Shown piece by piece: positions 45,337 through 54,067 of a stretch of DNA of 64,000 bases (positions are counted from its first letter, which is position 1; each line of letters begins with the position of its first letter). This stretch comes from Pseudomonas protegens CHA0 (lineage in GTDB: Bacteria; Pseudomonadota; Gammaproteobacteria; Pseudomonadales; Pseudomonadaceae): NCBI RefSeq assembly GCF_000397205.1, contig NC_021237.1:4093001-4157000 (forward strand), given 5' to 3'. Below the pieces are notes generated by a model. It had not been told where the DNA came from, searched no databases, and worked only from the letters and a program-made list of their open reading frames with translations. The position numbers and the translations under genes are program-made.

Positions 45337-46497
45337 ATGCAAGTCGCAGGCCCCACCTTTGAAGAGGTGTTAAGGAAGAATTTCAAGCGCGTGCTGACCT
45401 ATTGGAGCCAGATCGGCACGGTCATGGGCTTGAGCGCCGTCGGGTTGGGGTTGATCAGCCTGTACATGTACACCCGGGCGATTGGCCGCACCGACCTGTT
45501 CATGGCTTCGATCGATGCAAAGTCGGCGCTGATGATCTGGCTGGTCATAGTGCTGGTGCTCATGAGCGCGTTTCTGTTTCTGCTGACCGTCACCACTCTG
45601 CTGTTCTGGCTGTCCGCCAGCCTGTTTCACAGAACCCCGGGGCGCCTGAAGGATGTAGTGGTGTGGCTGACACTCCCGTTCCTGGTGGGGTTCCTGGGAT
45701 ATGTCGTTGTCATTTACTACACCTCAGGCTGGCTGCCGGTAGGGCAATCCCTGCTTGGGCTGCTAGTGCTGTTTCTGCTCAGTTGCTGGGGGGTACTGTC
45801 ACGCCCGGCGTTCAAAAAGGTAATTGAGGAAAACCTGACACCCACCAGGGACAAAATGGACTTTCTGCTTGTGTTGCTGACCTGCCTGCTTGGCACGCTC
45901 TGCGCAGCGCTGTTCCCCAGCCTGGTGACACTCAATGCCTATGTGAGTGAAGTCAGCAGCGACTCCCCGCACTATGTGGCGGCATTGAATCTGCTGATCC
46001 TGATCCTTACGTTGCTACCGGTCGTGATTTTCTACCACAAGGCCGGAAGCCTCAATAAACGCATCCTGTATTCGATATTGTCGGTGGCACTGTTTGCCCT
46101 GGCGTTTCTGTTTGTACTGCCCGGGGCCATGAGCAAGGTCACCTACAAGGCCGCAGGAGGGCTGGATGTACGCCAGGACGAAATCGAACGCTTCGTCCTG
46201 CTGGACGATCTCGAACTGCATGACCTGGACCCGCTGATGTGGAATACCCGCCTGACCTCGCAGCGCCGCCTGGAGGTCCAGGGTTTTCAGCTGTTCTCTT
46301 TCGGTGAAACGCTGTTGATCTGTCCCAAGGGGCTACGCAACTTGCGGCTCAACCAGATGCATACCTATACCCGCCACTGCCTCAAGACCCGCAACAGCGC
46401 AGTGAGCCGCAAACCACCAGGCCCGCTGTACATCTCTCAACCGGCCTGTGCCAGCCTGGCGCCCCCTGCGACATGCTGGAAGCCGCAGGGTTCCTGA
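45337..46497 (+). CDS. Unknown polytopic membrane protein
   Basis: A 386-aa protein that I do not recognise. About seven hydrophobic helices occupy residues 25-265 (for example IGTVMGLSAVGLGLISLYMY, LMIWLVIVLVLMSAFLFLLT and ILYSILSVALFALAFLFVLPG). A soluble C-terminal part of about 120 residues begins around the VTYKAAGGLDVRQDEIERFVLLDDLELHDLD stretch. That tail could bind a ligand or partner. It is monocistronic, with a tidy ribosome site (AGGGAGTG). The final Pro/Ala-rich residues are probably disordered. The next gene is convergent and only 3 bp away. Confidence 0.85.
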   Translation: MQVAGPTFEEVLRKNFKRVLTYWSQIGTVMGLSAVGLGLISLYMYTRAIGRTDLFMASIDAKSALMIWLVIVLVLMSAFLFLLTVTTLLFWLSASLFHRTPGRLKDVVVWLTLPFLVGFLGYVVVIYYTSGWLPVGQSLLGLLVLFLLSCWGVLSRPAFKKVIEENLTPTRDKMDFLLVLLTCLLGTLCAALFPSLVTLNAYVSEVSSDSPHYVAALNLLILILTLLPVVIFYHKAGSLNKRILYSILSVALFALAFLFVLPGAMSKVTYKAAGGLDVRQDEIERFVLLDDLELHDLDPLMWNTRLTSQRRLEVQGFQLFSFGETLLICPKGLRNLRLNQMHTYTRHCLKTRNSAVSRKPPGPLYISQPACASLAPPATCWKPQGS

Positions 46498-46500
46498 CGC

Positions 46501-47676
46501 TTACACCCTCACGGCCTGCAACACCGAGGCGTAGTTGGCCACCGCCATGCCGCCCATGTTGAACAGCAGGCCGAACTCCGGCGAGCGCGCGGCGAGGCCA
46601 ATGGGCTCGCCGGTCAACTGGCGAAAGCCCAGGGCATGCATCGACACACCGGTGGCGCCCACCGGATGTCCCTTGGCCTTGAGCCCCCCGGAGAGGTTCA
46701 CCGGCAGGCGTCCGTCGGCATTCACCCAGCCTTCGTCCAGGGCTCGATGGCCTTCGCCCTTGGGCGCCAGGCCCATGGCTTCGTAGATCAGCAGTTCGGC
46801 GATGGTGAAGCAGTCGTGGACTTCGGCGAACGCCAGGTCGTCCAGGCCCAGGCCGGCTTCGTGCAAGGCGCCCTGGATCGCCAGTTGCGGGCCTTCGAAG
46901 GCCAGCACGTCGCGGCGCGCCATGGGCAGGAAGTCGTTCACCTGGCTCAGGGCGCGGATCGCCACTTCACGGCGGAACTCCCGGGCCCGGCGCGGCGACG
47001 CGAGGAGGATCGCCGCCGCGCCATCGCTGATCAGCGAACAGTCGGTCAGACGCAGGGGCTCGGCGATCAGCGGGTTGCCGGGCGAAACGCTGTTGCAGTG
47101 GGCAAAATCCATGGCCCGATGCATCTGCGCCAGGGGGTTGGCCATGGCGTTGGCGTGGTTCTTCACGGCAATCGCCGCCATGGCAGCCAGGGGGCTCTGG
47201 TAGCGCTCGGTGTAGCGCTGGGCCACTTGGCCGAACAGTTGGGCAAAGCTCAGGCCGGCCTCTTGCGGGTCGTTCTGGTAGCCGGCCCCGGCCAGGGCCC
47301 GGGTGACCTCGGCGGTGCTGTTGCCGGTCATCTTTTCCGCCCCCACCACCAGCACCAGTTCGGCGGCGCCGCTGCGGATCGCGTTGATCCCGGCCTGGAT
47401 CGCCGCCGAGCCGGAAGCACAGGCGTTTTCGCAGCGGGTGGCCGGCTTGAAGCGCAGCTGCGGGTCGGCCTGGAGCATCAGGGACGCGGGAAAACCATCA
47501 GGCACCAGCCCGGAGTTGAACTGGCCGAGAAACAGCGCATCGATCGCCCCGGCGTCAATGGCGGCGTCCACCAACACGTCGCGGGTGACCTGGACAATCA
47601 GGTCTTCCAGGCTGCCATCGAGGCGGCCAAAGCGGGTGTGGGCCGCCGCGACGATGCAAACGGATTCATGGTTCAT
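46501..47676 (-). CDS. Thiolase-family acyltransferase (SCP2/acetyl-CoA acetyltransferase-like)
   Basis: A 391-aa thiolase fold. The nucleophilic cysteine region is RCENACASGSAAIQAGINAI, followed by VEVHDCFTIAELLIYEAMGL-like FAEVHDCFTIAE and the C-terminal GGLKAKGHPVGATGVS (His catalytic). The C-terminal CxG motif of classical thiolases is replaced by FNMGGMAVANYAS, as in SCP-x/lipid-transfer-type proteins. It probably cleaves or forms a beta-ketoacyl-CoA in the minus-strand catabolic cluster. It lies 110 bp downstream of the small unknown gene. The start has AGGAGAAC upstream. Confidence 0.9.
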   Translation of the reverse strand: MNHESVCIVAAAHTRFGRLDGSLEDLIVQVTRDVLVDAAIDAGAIDALFLGQFNSGLVPDGFPASLMLQADPQLRFKPATRCENACASGSAAIQAGINAIRSGAAELVLVVGAEKMTGNSTAEVTRALAGAGYQNDPQEAGLSFAQLFGQVAQRYTERYQSPLAAMAAIAVKNHANAMANPLAQMHRAMDFAHCNSVSPGNPLIAEPLRLTDCSLISDGAAAILLASPRRAREFRREVAIRALSQVNDFLPMARRDVLAFEGPQLAIQGALHEAGLGLDDLAFAEVHDCFTIAELLIYEAMGLAPKGEGHRALDEGWVNADGRLPVNLSGGLKAKGHPVGATGVSMHALGFRQLTGEPIGLAARSPEFGLLFNMGGMAVANYASVLQAVRV

Positions 47677-47785
47677 GGGGGTTCTCCTGTACTGAAGGCG
47701 GGTGGTCCCGGCCAGCGGCCTGCGTGCGCAAGGGCCCTCGGCCGGGGTGACTGCCCATCAGTGTAGGTAGTGTTGCGCCAGGTGC

Positions 47786-48298
47786 TCAGGTCAGCGCGGC
47801 CTGGGCATCCAGACGCAGCAGTTGCAAGGGTTCCAGAGTGGAACCCTGCAAAGATTCCCCGGCATACAGCGCCTCGTTGGCCATGGCCATTTCAGCGCTG
47901 CGGCCGGCAACCATTTCGTAGGTTTTGCGCGGCAGGACCTGGCTCCAGCCGTTTTCAAAGGTGTTGTAGGCCAGGGTCAGCGCGGCGGTGAAATAATGCT
48001 GGCCGGCCACCGGAATCCGCACCTCCTGGCCCGCCTCATCCAGGGCGATGAAGTGATTGGGCAAGTGCTCCACCCCCAGGCGCTTGAGCACGATCCAGGC
48101 CAGGGCCGATGGCACGAAGACGTTGAGTTTTTCTGCGGCGATGGCCGAGTAGCCACGCTCCTGCAGCAGTTGGACGATGTCGTCTTCACTGGCCTCGGGG
48201 TGGCCGGCCATCAACTCCAGGGTATCGAGCACACCCTGATGGGCACTGGCATGATCCAGGCAGCAACTGCAGTCCGGCGAATGTGAATCGTCATGCAT
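47786..48298 (-). CDS. Conserved-looking protein of unknown function
   Basis: A 170-aa cytoplasmic protein that I do not recognise. The N-terminus has DCSCCLDHASAH, a Cys/His cluster that may bind metal. A predicted helical region follows (LQERGYSAIAAEKLNVFVPSALAWIVLKRLG), then a beta segment (EVRIPVAGQHYFTAALTLAYNTF). Its place among catabolic genes suggests an accessory role. Codon use matches its neighbours. A near-perfect inverted repeat lies within its last codons (47822-47851). Confidence 0.75.
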   Translation of the reverse strand: MHDDSHSPDCSCCLDHASAHQGVLDTLELMAGHPEASEDDIVQLLQERGYSAIAAEKLNVFVPSALAWIVLKRLGVEHLPNHFIALDEAGQEVRIPVAGQHYFTAALTLAYNTFENGWSQVLPRKTYEMVAGRSAEMAMANEALYAGESLQGSTLEPLQLLRLDAQAALT

Positions 48299-48379
48299 GA
48301 TCGGTCGATGATCCCTATCGGTCTTGGTGAGGGGGCGCAGGATAAACCCTGCGCCTGCCTCGCCACCAGCAAACAGCGG

Positions 48380-49354
48380 TTACTTGATGACGATGGGGTT
48401 CACCGGCGCTCCGCTGCCGCCGACGATCTTCAGCGGCGCGGCGGTGTAGAGGAAGGTCCACTGGCCATCGACGGCGCAATCCTCGGCCAGTTCTTCAAGC
48501 AGCACGATCTCGGTGAAGGCGATCCCCAGGTTGCGCATCAGCGCGCAATGCAGGGGAATCTGCACCCCGGACACCGGGTCGGTGATCACCTCGTTGGCGA
48601 TGGTGTCGGTGACCAGATTGGGGATCTCCATCTGGTTGAACCAGTCCACCAGTTCCCGGCTGTAGGTCAGCCCGGGTTCCACCAGGTCCTTGAAGAACTC
48701 GGTCTTGCCGTACTCGTAGAAGGCGCCCATGGAACCGGTGCGGATGATGAGGATGTCGCGCTTCTCGATGGCCACGCCCTGGGCCTGGGCAGCGGCCAGC
48801 AGGTCCAGGTGGTTGAAGGTCTCGCCGCGCCCCAGGTACTTCTTGCCGCGGTGCCGGGCCATGTCGATCAGCACCGCACGGCCCACCACGCCGCGCTCGG
48901 CAATCGGCAACACACTGGCCTTGGCCATGCCGCCGACAGTGCTGCTGGCGTCGTAGCCGTTCCACAGCTGGTTGTCGTACCAGGCATGGCCCAGGGCGTC
49001 GTACTGGGTCGAGCCCTGCAGCTGCATGAAGATCACGTCGTCGCAGTACTCGGCGCCACCGGTCATGGAGGGCTGCTTGCCGGCCTGATAGTGGCTGCGG
49101 TCCAGGGTATTGAAACGCATCGACGGGTTGCGTGCCGGCCACATCGGGTCGCCGCCGGGATGGCCGATCTGCACTTGCAGGGTGAAGGTCTTGCCCTGGC
49201 GCACGGCGGCCACGCCCCGCAGTACCTCGGCCTGTTGCAGGTAGTTGAGGGCACCGACTTCGTCGTCCGGGCCCCACTTGCCCCAGTTCTTGGGCAGGCC
49301 TTCAAGCAGTTGCCGGGTATTGGGGTGGTTCTTGTCGTTCTCGATCCCACACAT
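48380..49354 (-). CDS. Cyclase-family metal hydrolase (kynurenine formamidase-like)
   Basis: A 324-aa hydrolase of the cyclase/formamidase superfamily. The metal-binding motif appears as a variant: the region QGSTQYDALGHAWYDNQ takes the place of HxGTHxDxPxH, keeping D and H but lacking the first His. RDILIIRTGSMG and EIVLLEELAEDCAVDGQWTFLYTAAPLKIVGGSGAPVNPI also match the family. It may hydrolyse a cyclic or amide intermediate in the catabolic operon. Start 49354 (MCGIEND) is preferred over an in-frame extension. Confidence 0.85.
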   Translation of the reverse strand: MCGIENDKNHPNTRQLLEGLPKNWGKWGPDDEVGALNYLQQAEVLRGVAAVRQGKTFTLQVQIGHPGGDPMWPARNPSMRFNTLDRSHYQAGKQPSMTGGAEYCDDVIFMQLQGSTQYDALGHAWYDNQLWNGYDASSTVGGMAKASVLPIAERGVVGRAVLIDMARHRGKKYLGRGETFNHLDLLAAAQAQGVAIEKRDILIIRTGSMGAFYEYGKTEFFKDLVEPGLTYSRELVDWFNQMEIPNLVTDTIANEVITDPVSGVQIPLHCALMRNLGIAFTEIVLLEELAEDCAVDGQWTFLYTAAPLKIVGGSGAPVNPIVIK

Positions 49355-49428
49355 GTCGAATGCACTCCATTGATTGGGTTGAAACGGGCGAAAATGCTGG
49401 CGTGGCCTTGCCTGGCGATCAACCGTCA

Positions 49429-49521
49429 AGCCCCGGCGTCCCCTGGAACCTTGCGGCCCTGCGGGCCGTTCGCAGCCTGCGGCAGCGGCTACACGAAGCG
49501 CGGATCACGCGCGCCGGGGCT
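49429..49521. repeat. 93-bp inverted-repeat element (REP-like)
   Basis: AGCCCCGGCG (49429-49438) and CGCCGGGGCT (49512-49521) are perfect 10-bp inverted repeats. They bracket a GCGGCCCTGCGGGCCG hairpin and the reverse of TGTAGCCGCTGCCGCAGGCT, a motif seen in intergenic repeats of fluorescent pseudomonads. It fills most of the 192-bp gap between the cyclase and SDR genes. Confidence 0.6.
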
Positions 49522-49546
49522 CTGGCCTGGAGGGTTTTACAGATCA

Positions 49547-50305
49547 TCAGACGCAACGTCCACCATCCACTTCCAGACAGGTGCCGGTGATGAAGGCCGC
49601 CTCGTCAGAGGCCAGGTACAGGCAGGCGTTGGCCACATCCTGGGGGGTGGAGAAGCGCCCCAGGGGAATGGTGGCCATGAACTTCTGGCGGTTTTCCGGG
49701 GTGTCCGGCACCCCCATGAACTCACTGAGCAGGGCTGTGGCGCCCACCACCGGGTTGACGCAGTTGACGCGGATGTTGTCCGGCCCCAGCTCGGCGGCCA
49801 TGGTCTTGCTCATCACCACCACCGCGCCCTTGCTGCCGTTGTACCAGACCAGCCCCGGACGCGGCCGGATCGCCGCCGTGGAGGCGATGTTGATGAACAC
49901 CCCGCCGCCCTGGCCACGAAAATGCGGCACGAAGTGCTTGGCGCTGAGGAAGATGCTTTTGACGTTGACCGCGAACACCCGGTCGAACTCGGCCTCGTCC
50001 ACTTCCAGCATCGGCCGGTTGCGGTGGGTGGTGCCGGCGTTGTTGACCACGATGTCCAGGCCGCCGTATTGCTCCAGGGTGTTGCGCAGCAGCGCGGCAA
50101 CGCTGGCGTCCTGGGCCACGTTGACCTCGATGAAGTGGGCCTGGCCGCCGGCATCGCGGATTTCCTGCGCCACCCGCTGGCCGCCCGTGGCGTTCATGTC
50201 GGCGATTACAACCCGGGCGCCCTGCTGGGCGAAGGTCTTGGCGATGCCTTCACCAAAGCCGGAACCGGCGCCGGTGACAATGGCAGTTTTATGGGCTAGA
50301 CGCAT
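49547..50305 (-). CDS. Short-chain dehydrogenase/reductase (SDR)
   Basis: A 252-aa classical SDR. Cofactor motif TGAGSGFGEGIA, NNAG in IVVNNAGTTHRN, catalytic Ser in NIASTAAIRP and YxxxK in WYNGSKGAVVVMSK are all present; the acidic residue in VVIADMNA suggests NAD preference. C-terminal ITGTCLEVDGGRCV is typical. It is the third gene after the dehydrogenase and aldehyde dehydrogenase genes in the minus-strand cluster. A CAGGAGTC site precedes the ATG. Confidence 0.93.
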   Translation of the reverse strand: MRLAHKTAIVTGAGSGFGEGIAKTFAQQGARVVIADMNATGGQRVAQEIRDAGGQAHFIEVNVAQDASVAALLRNTLEQYGGLDIVVNNAGTTHRNRPMLEVDEAEFDRVFAVNVKSIFLSAKHFVPHFRGQGGGVFINIASTAAIRPRPGLVWYNGSKGAVVVMSKTMAAELGPDNIRVNCVNPVVGATALLSEFMGVPDTPENRQKFMATIPLGRFSTPQDVANACLYLASDEAAFITGTCLEVDGGRCV

Positions 50306-50353
50306 GCTAGTGACTCCTGTTTTTGTTGTTATTGGCCGCCGTAGTGGCGGCCC

Positions 50354-51802
50354 TCAGTCGTGACGAATGGCGATGGTCTTCAAGGCGGTAAAACCCAGCA
50401 GGGCCTCGAAGCCCTTCTCGCGCCCGTAGCCGCTGGCCTTGACTCCGCCAAAGGGCAGTTCGACGCCGCCACCGGCGCCGTAGTTGTTGATGAACACCTG
50501 GCCACAGCGCAGCTTGTGAGCCATGCGCAACTGACGCGCACCGTCCCGGGTCCAGACCCCGGCCACCAGGCCGAAGGCGCTGTCGTTGGCCAGGCCAATG
50601 GCCTCGGCCTCGTCCTCGAAGGGCATCACCGCCAGCACCGGGCCGAACACTTCCTCCCGGGCCAGGCGACTGTCTGGCGGCACATCGCGAAACAGCACCG
50701 CTTCGTGGAAGTAGCCGCCGCTGCCGGCCTCGGCCACCACCTGCCCACGCGCCGCCACCCGGATACCGGCGGCCTCGGCCTCGCGGACGAACTCCCGGAC
50801 CTGGCGCAGCTGTTTCTGGTTGATCAGCGGGCCCATGTCCAGGTCCAGCTCCGAGGGCCCGGCGCGCAGTTGGCCAAAGCACTGGGCCAGGCGTTCCAGC
50901 AGCGGTTCATACAGGCTGCGCTGCACCAGCAGGCGGCTGCCGGCGGAACAGGTCTGGCCGCAGTTCTGCACGATGGCGTTGATCAGCACGGGCAGCGCCC
51001 GCTCCACATCGGCATCGGCGAAGACGATCTGCGGCGACTTGCCGCCCAGCTCCAGGGTTACCGGGCAATGCCGTTCGGCCGCCGCCTTGGCCACCAGGGC
51101 GCCGGTGCCGGTTGAACCGGTGAACGAGATATGCGCGACGCCAGGATGGGCGCACAACGCGGCACCGGCTTCGTGGCCATAGCCGCTGACCACATTCAGG
51201 CTGCCCGCCGGGAAGCCGACCTGGGCCGCCAGCTCCGCCAGCCGCAGCAGCGACAGGCTGGCGTCCTCGGCGGGCTTGACCACGCAGGCATTGCCCGCCG
51301 CCAGGGCGGCGCCGACGCTGCGGCCGAAGATCTGCATCGGGTAGTTCCAGGGAATGATGTGCCCGGTAACGCCATGGGGCTCGCGCACCGTGAGCACGGT
51401 GTAACCGGCCTGATAGGGCAAGGTCTCGCCGTGGAGCTTGTCGGCGGCCCCGGCGTAGTACTCGAAATAGCGCGCCAGGGCGGTGGCGTCGGCGCGGGCC
51501 ACCTTGAGTGCCTTGCCGGTGTCCCGGGCTTCGATCTGCGCCAGCTCTTCATGGTGCTCCAGCACTGCATGACTCAGGCGCGCCAGCAGACGCCCCCGCT
51601 CCAGGGCCGAGAGGCAGCCCCAGGGGCCGTCGAAATTGTCCCCCAGGGCCCGTTGCGCGGCCTGCACCGCCAGGTCGATGTCCTCGGCGGTGCCCCGGGC
51701 GATACGCGCATAGCTGATGCCGGTACTGGGGTCCTGCACCGGAATGTCCTCGGCCCAGGACGAGGCTTGCCATTGGTTGTCGATGTAGTGTTCCAGACTC
51801 AT
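50354..51802 (-). CDS. NAD(P)-dependent aldehyde dehydrogenase
   Basis: A 482-aa ALDH superfamily enzyme. Key residues lie in GHIIPWNYPMQIFGRS (oxyanion Asn), ISFTGSTGTGALVAKAA, LELGGKSPQIVFADAD (general-base Glu) and NCGQTCSAGSRLLVQ (catalytic Cys), with EEVFGPVLAVMPF for cofactor binding. It starts 4 bp after the tartrate/malate-type dehydrogenase stop, with AGGAGCTGAG upstream. It probably oxidises an aldehyde intermediate in the same pathway. Confidence 0.94.
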   Translation of the reverse strand: MSLEHYIDNQWQASSWAEDIPVQDPSTGISYARIARGTAEDIDLAVQAAQRALGDNFDGPWGCLSALERGRLLARLSHAVLEHHEELAQIEARDTGKALKVARADATALARYFEYYAGAADKLHGETLPYQAGYTVLTVREPHGVTGHIIPWNYPMQIFGRSVGAALAAGNACVVKPAEDASLSLLRLAELAAQVGFPAGSLNVVSGYGHEAGAALCAHPGVAHISFTGSTGTGALVAKAAAERHCPVTLELGGKSPQIVFADADVERALPVLINAIVQNCGQTCSAGSRLLVQRSLYEPLLERLAQCFGQLRAGPSELDLDMGPLINQKQLRQVREFVREAEAAGIRVAARGQVVAEAGSGGYFHEAVLFRDVPPDSRLAREEVFGPVLAVMPFEDEAEAIGLANDSAFGLVAGVWTRDGARQLRMAHKLRCGQVFINNYGAGGGVELPFGGVKASGYGREKGFEALLGFTALKTIAIRHD

Positions 51803-51806
51803 CAGC

Positions 51807-52919
51807 TCAGCTCCTGTTTCCAGCCAGACACTCGGCAATCGCCCGCCCCACTTCCACGGTACTGGCATTGCCGCCCATTTCCCGGGTGCGCGGCCCTTCG
51901 GCGAGCACCGTCTCGATGCTTTCGACAATCGCCGCCGCGGCCCGCTGGTAAAGTTCATCGCCCCGCCCCAGGTGTTCGATCATCAGGGCCGCCGACCAGA
52001 TCTGGCCGATCGGATTGGCCACGCCGAGACCGGCGATATCCGGCGCCGAACCATGCACCGGCTCGAACAGCGAGGGGTACAGGCGCTCCGGGTTGAGGTT
52101 GGCCGAGGGCGCAATGCCGATGGTGCCGGTGCAGGCCGGGCCCAGGTCGGAGAGGATGTCGCCGAACAGGTTGGAGGCCACCACCACGTCGAACCAGTCC
52201 GGGTGCTGGACGAAGTGCGCGCAGAGAATGTCGATGTGGAACTTGCGGGTCGCGACCTGAGGGTAGGCCTGGGCCAGCGCCTCCACCCGTTCGTCCCAGA
52301 ACGGCATGGTGATGGCGATGCCGTTGGACTTGGTGGCCGCCACCAGGTTGCGCCGGGGCCGGCGGCTGGCAAGTTCGAAGGCGTAGTTCACCACCCGGTC
52401 CACACCATGGCGGGAAAACACCGACTCCTGCAGGGCAATCTCCCGCGGGGTGCCCTCCCACATGCGCCCGCCGACGCTGGAATACTCGCCCTCGGTGTTT
52501 TCCCGCACCACGATGAAATCGATGTCCCCGGGCGCCCGCCCGGCCAGCGGGCACGGCACCCCGGGCATCAGGCGCACCGGGCGGATGTTCACGTACTGGT
52601 CGAACTGGCGGCGGATCTTCAGCAGCGAATCCCAGACCGCAATATGGTCGGGCACGATGTCCGGCGCGCCCACGGCGCCGAAGAAGATCGCCTCGTGGCC
52701 ACCGATCTGCTGCGCCCAGTCGTCGGGCATCATGCTGCCATGGGCCTGGTAGTGCTCGCTGCACCAGTTGAAATGATCGAATTGCAAGGCGATGCCGAAG
52801 CGCCGGCTGACGGCTTCCAGCACACGCAGGCCTTCGGGGACCACTTCGCGGCCGATGCCGTCACCGGCGATCACCGCAATGCGATGGGGAGGTTTTACAG
52901 CGGGATTGATCCTGGACAA
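51807..52919 (-). CDS. Tartrate dehydrogenase/decarboxylase-type (IPMDH family) enzyme
   Basis: A 370-aa beta-decarboxylating dehydrogenase. Family features are RIAVIAGDGIGREVVPEGLRVLE, VRENTEGEYSSVGGRM, KSNGI, DVVVASNLFGDILSDLGP (metal Asp) and FEPVHGSAPDIAGLGVANPIG. It resembles TtuC/YeaU-type tartrate and D-malate dehydrogenases more than LeuB. The ORF starts with TTG at 52919, supported by an AGGAGAG 5 nt upstream. It is the first structural gene after the LysR-type regulator. A 21-bp palindrome that may be its operator lies at 53030-53050. Confidence 0.9.
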   Translation of the reverse strand: MSRINPAVKPPHRIAVIAGDGIGREVVPEGLRVLEAVSRRFGIALQFDHFNWCSEHYQAHGSMMPDDWAQQIGGHEAIFFGAVGAPDIVPDHIAVWDSLLKIRRQFDQYVNIRPVRLMPGVPCPLAGRAPGDIDFIVVRENTEGEYSSVGGRMWEGTPREIALQESVFSRHGVDRVVNYAFELASRRPRRNLVAATKSNGIAITMPFWDERVEALAQAYPQVATRKFHIDILCAHFVQHPDWFDVVVASNLFGDILSDLGPACTGTIGIAPSANLNPERLYPSLFEPVHGSAPDIAGLGVANPIGQIWSAALMIEHLGRGDELYQRAAAAIVESIETVLAEGPRTREMGGNASTVEVGRAIAECLAGNRS

Positions 52920-53029
52920 GCCGTCTCTCCTGGTCTGACGTGTTGTTGTTATGGAGGCAGGTCAAGCGCACGGGCGAGCCCATTCTGGCCACAGCGCGGG
53001 GCCAGTGGGAATTGCTCATTATGGAAACC

Positions 53030-53050
53030 GCCTTCGCAAAATTCGAAGGC
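53030..53050. promoter_or_regulatory. LysR-type operator palindrome upstream of the dehydrogenase operon
   Basis: GCCTTCG, seven bases (CAAAATT) and CGAAGGC form a perfect 7+7 dyad that contains a T-N11-A box (TCGCAAAATTCGA). It lies about 110 bp upstream of the tartrate-type dehydrogenase, in the gap behind the lysR-type gene. It is the natural site for that regulator. Confidence 0.6.
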
Positions 53051-53080
53051 ACGCGGGAAGAGTCCTGCTATGACCGGCGG

Positions 53081-53983
53081 CTAGCCCGCGGCTGCCGCGG
53101 CCTGCCCGCAACCGGCCAGGTAGTCGAACAGCTCGCGACTGGCCAGGGACGGCTGTTCCTGGCGCCGGCAGAGGTACATCTGGCGGTCGGCCCAGGGGTC
53201 GTCGATTTCGATAAAACGCAAGGCCATCTCCTTGCGAAAGATCTGCACCGCTCCCTGGGGCAGCACCCCCACGCCCTGCCCTGCGGCGATCAGCCGGCAC
53301 ACGGCCTCGAAGCTGCGCACCTGCACCCGCAGGCGCAAGGGCATGCTCACCGCCGCGGCCGCCTCGCTGATCAGGGGAGTGATCGCGGCGTTGTCCTCCA
53401 GGCCGACGAAGTCATAGCCCAACAGGTCCTGAAAGCGCGCGTGGCTCATCTTGAACGGGTGGTCCTGGGGCACGATCAGGCACAACCGGTCGCGGCAATA
53501 AGGGATGAAATGCAGGTCCTGGCCCCGTGGCCGGGTGGTGACGATGCCCACATCGGCCACGCCGTCACGCACCGCCAGGAGGATCTCGCGGCTGCGCTCC
53601 TCGCGGATGTCCACGCGAATGCCCGGGTGCAGGTCGCTCCACTGGGTCAATTGCCGGGGCAGTTCCTGGCTCATGGCCGAACTGTTGGCGTACAGGCTGA
53701 CCCGGCCGGTGGCGCCCTTGGCGAAGTCGGCCAGGTCGGCGTGCATCACATCCACCGCCCGCAACAGCGAGCGGGCGTGCTCGGCCAGGGCCTGCCCCGC
53801 CGCCGTCGGCAATACCCCGGTGGAGGTGCGGGTCAGCAGCGCCACCTTGAAATGCTGCTCCAGGAGCGACAGGCGCCGGCTCGCGGCGGACAGCGACAGG
53901 TGCGACTGCTCGGCGGCCCGGGACAGGTTGCCCAGGGTCAGGGCCTTGAGAAACAGCTCGATGGAGGTCAGGTCCGGGGCCAT
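53081..53983 (-). CDS. LysR-family regulator of the catabolic cluster
   Basis: A 300-aa regulator. The helix-turn-helix spans SIELFLKALTLGNLSRAAEQSHLSLSAASRRLSLLEQHFKVALLTRT, followed by an effector domain with GRVSLYANSSAMSQELPRQLTQW and IRVDIREERSREILLAVRDGVADVGIV. It is upstream of, and on the same strand as, the dehydrogenase operon rather than divergent. An AAGGACC site precedes ATG 53983. It probably senses a hydroxy or dicarboxylic acid substrate (inference). Confidence 0.92.
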   Translation of the reverse strand: MAPDLTSIELFLKALTLGNLSRAAEQSHLSLSAASRRLSLLEQHFKVALLTRTSTGVLPTAAGQALAEHARSLLRAVDVMHADLADFAKGATGRVSLYANSSAMSQELPRQLTQWSDLHPGIRVDIREERSREILLAVRDGVADVGIVTTRPRGQDLHFIPYCRDRLCLIVPQDHPFKMSHARFQDLLGYDFVGLEDNAAITPLISEAAAAVSMPLRLRVQVRSFEAVCRLIAAGQGVGVLPQGAVQIFRKEMALRFIEIDDPWADRQMYLCRRQEQPSLASRELFDYLAGCGQAAAAAG

Positions 53984-54067
53984 GGCAGGGTCCTTGTGCG
54001 CGGTCCGTGAAAACTACCCAGTCGGGCGCGCCCTGTCCAACCTTGTGGCGGCTGCTCGCAGCCCCGG

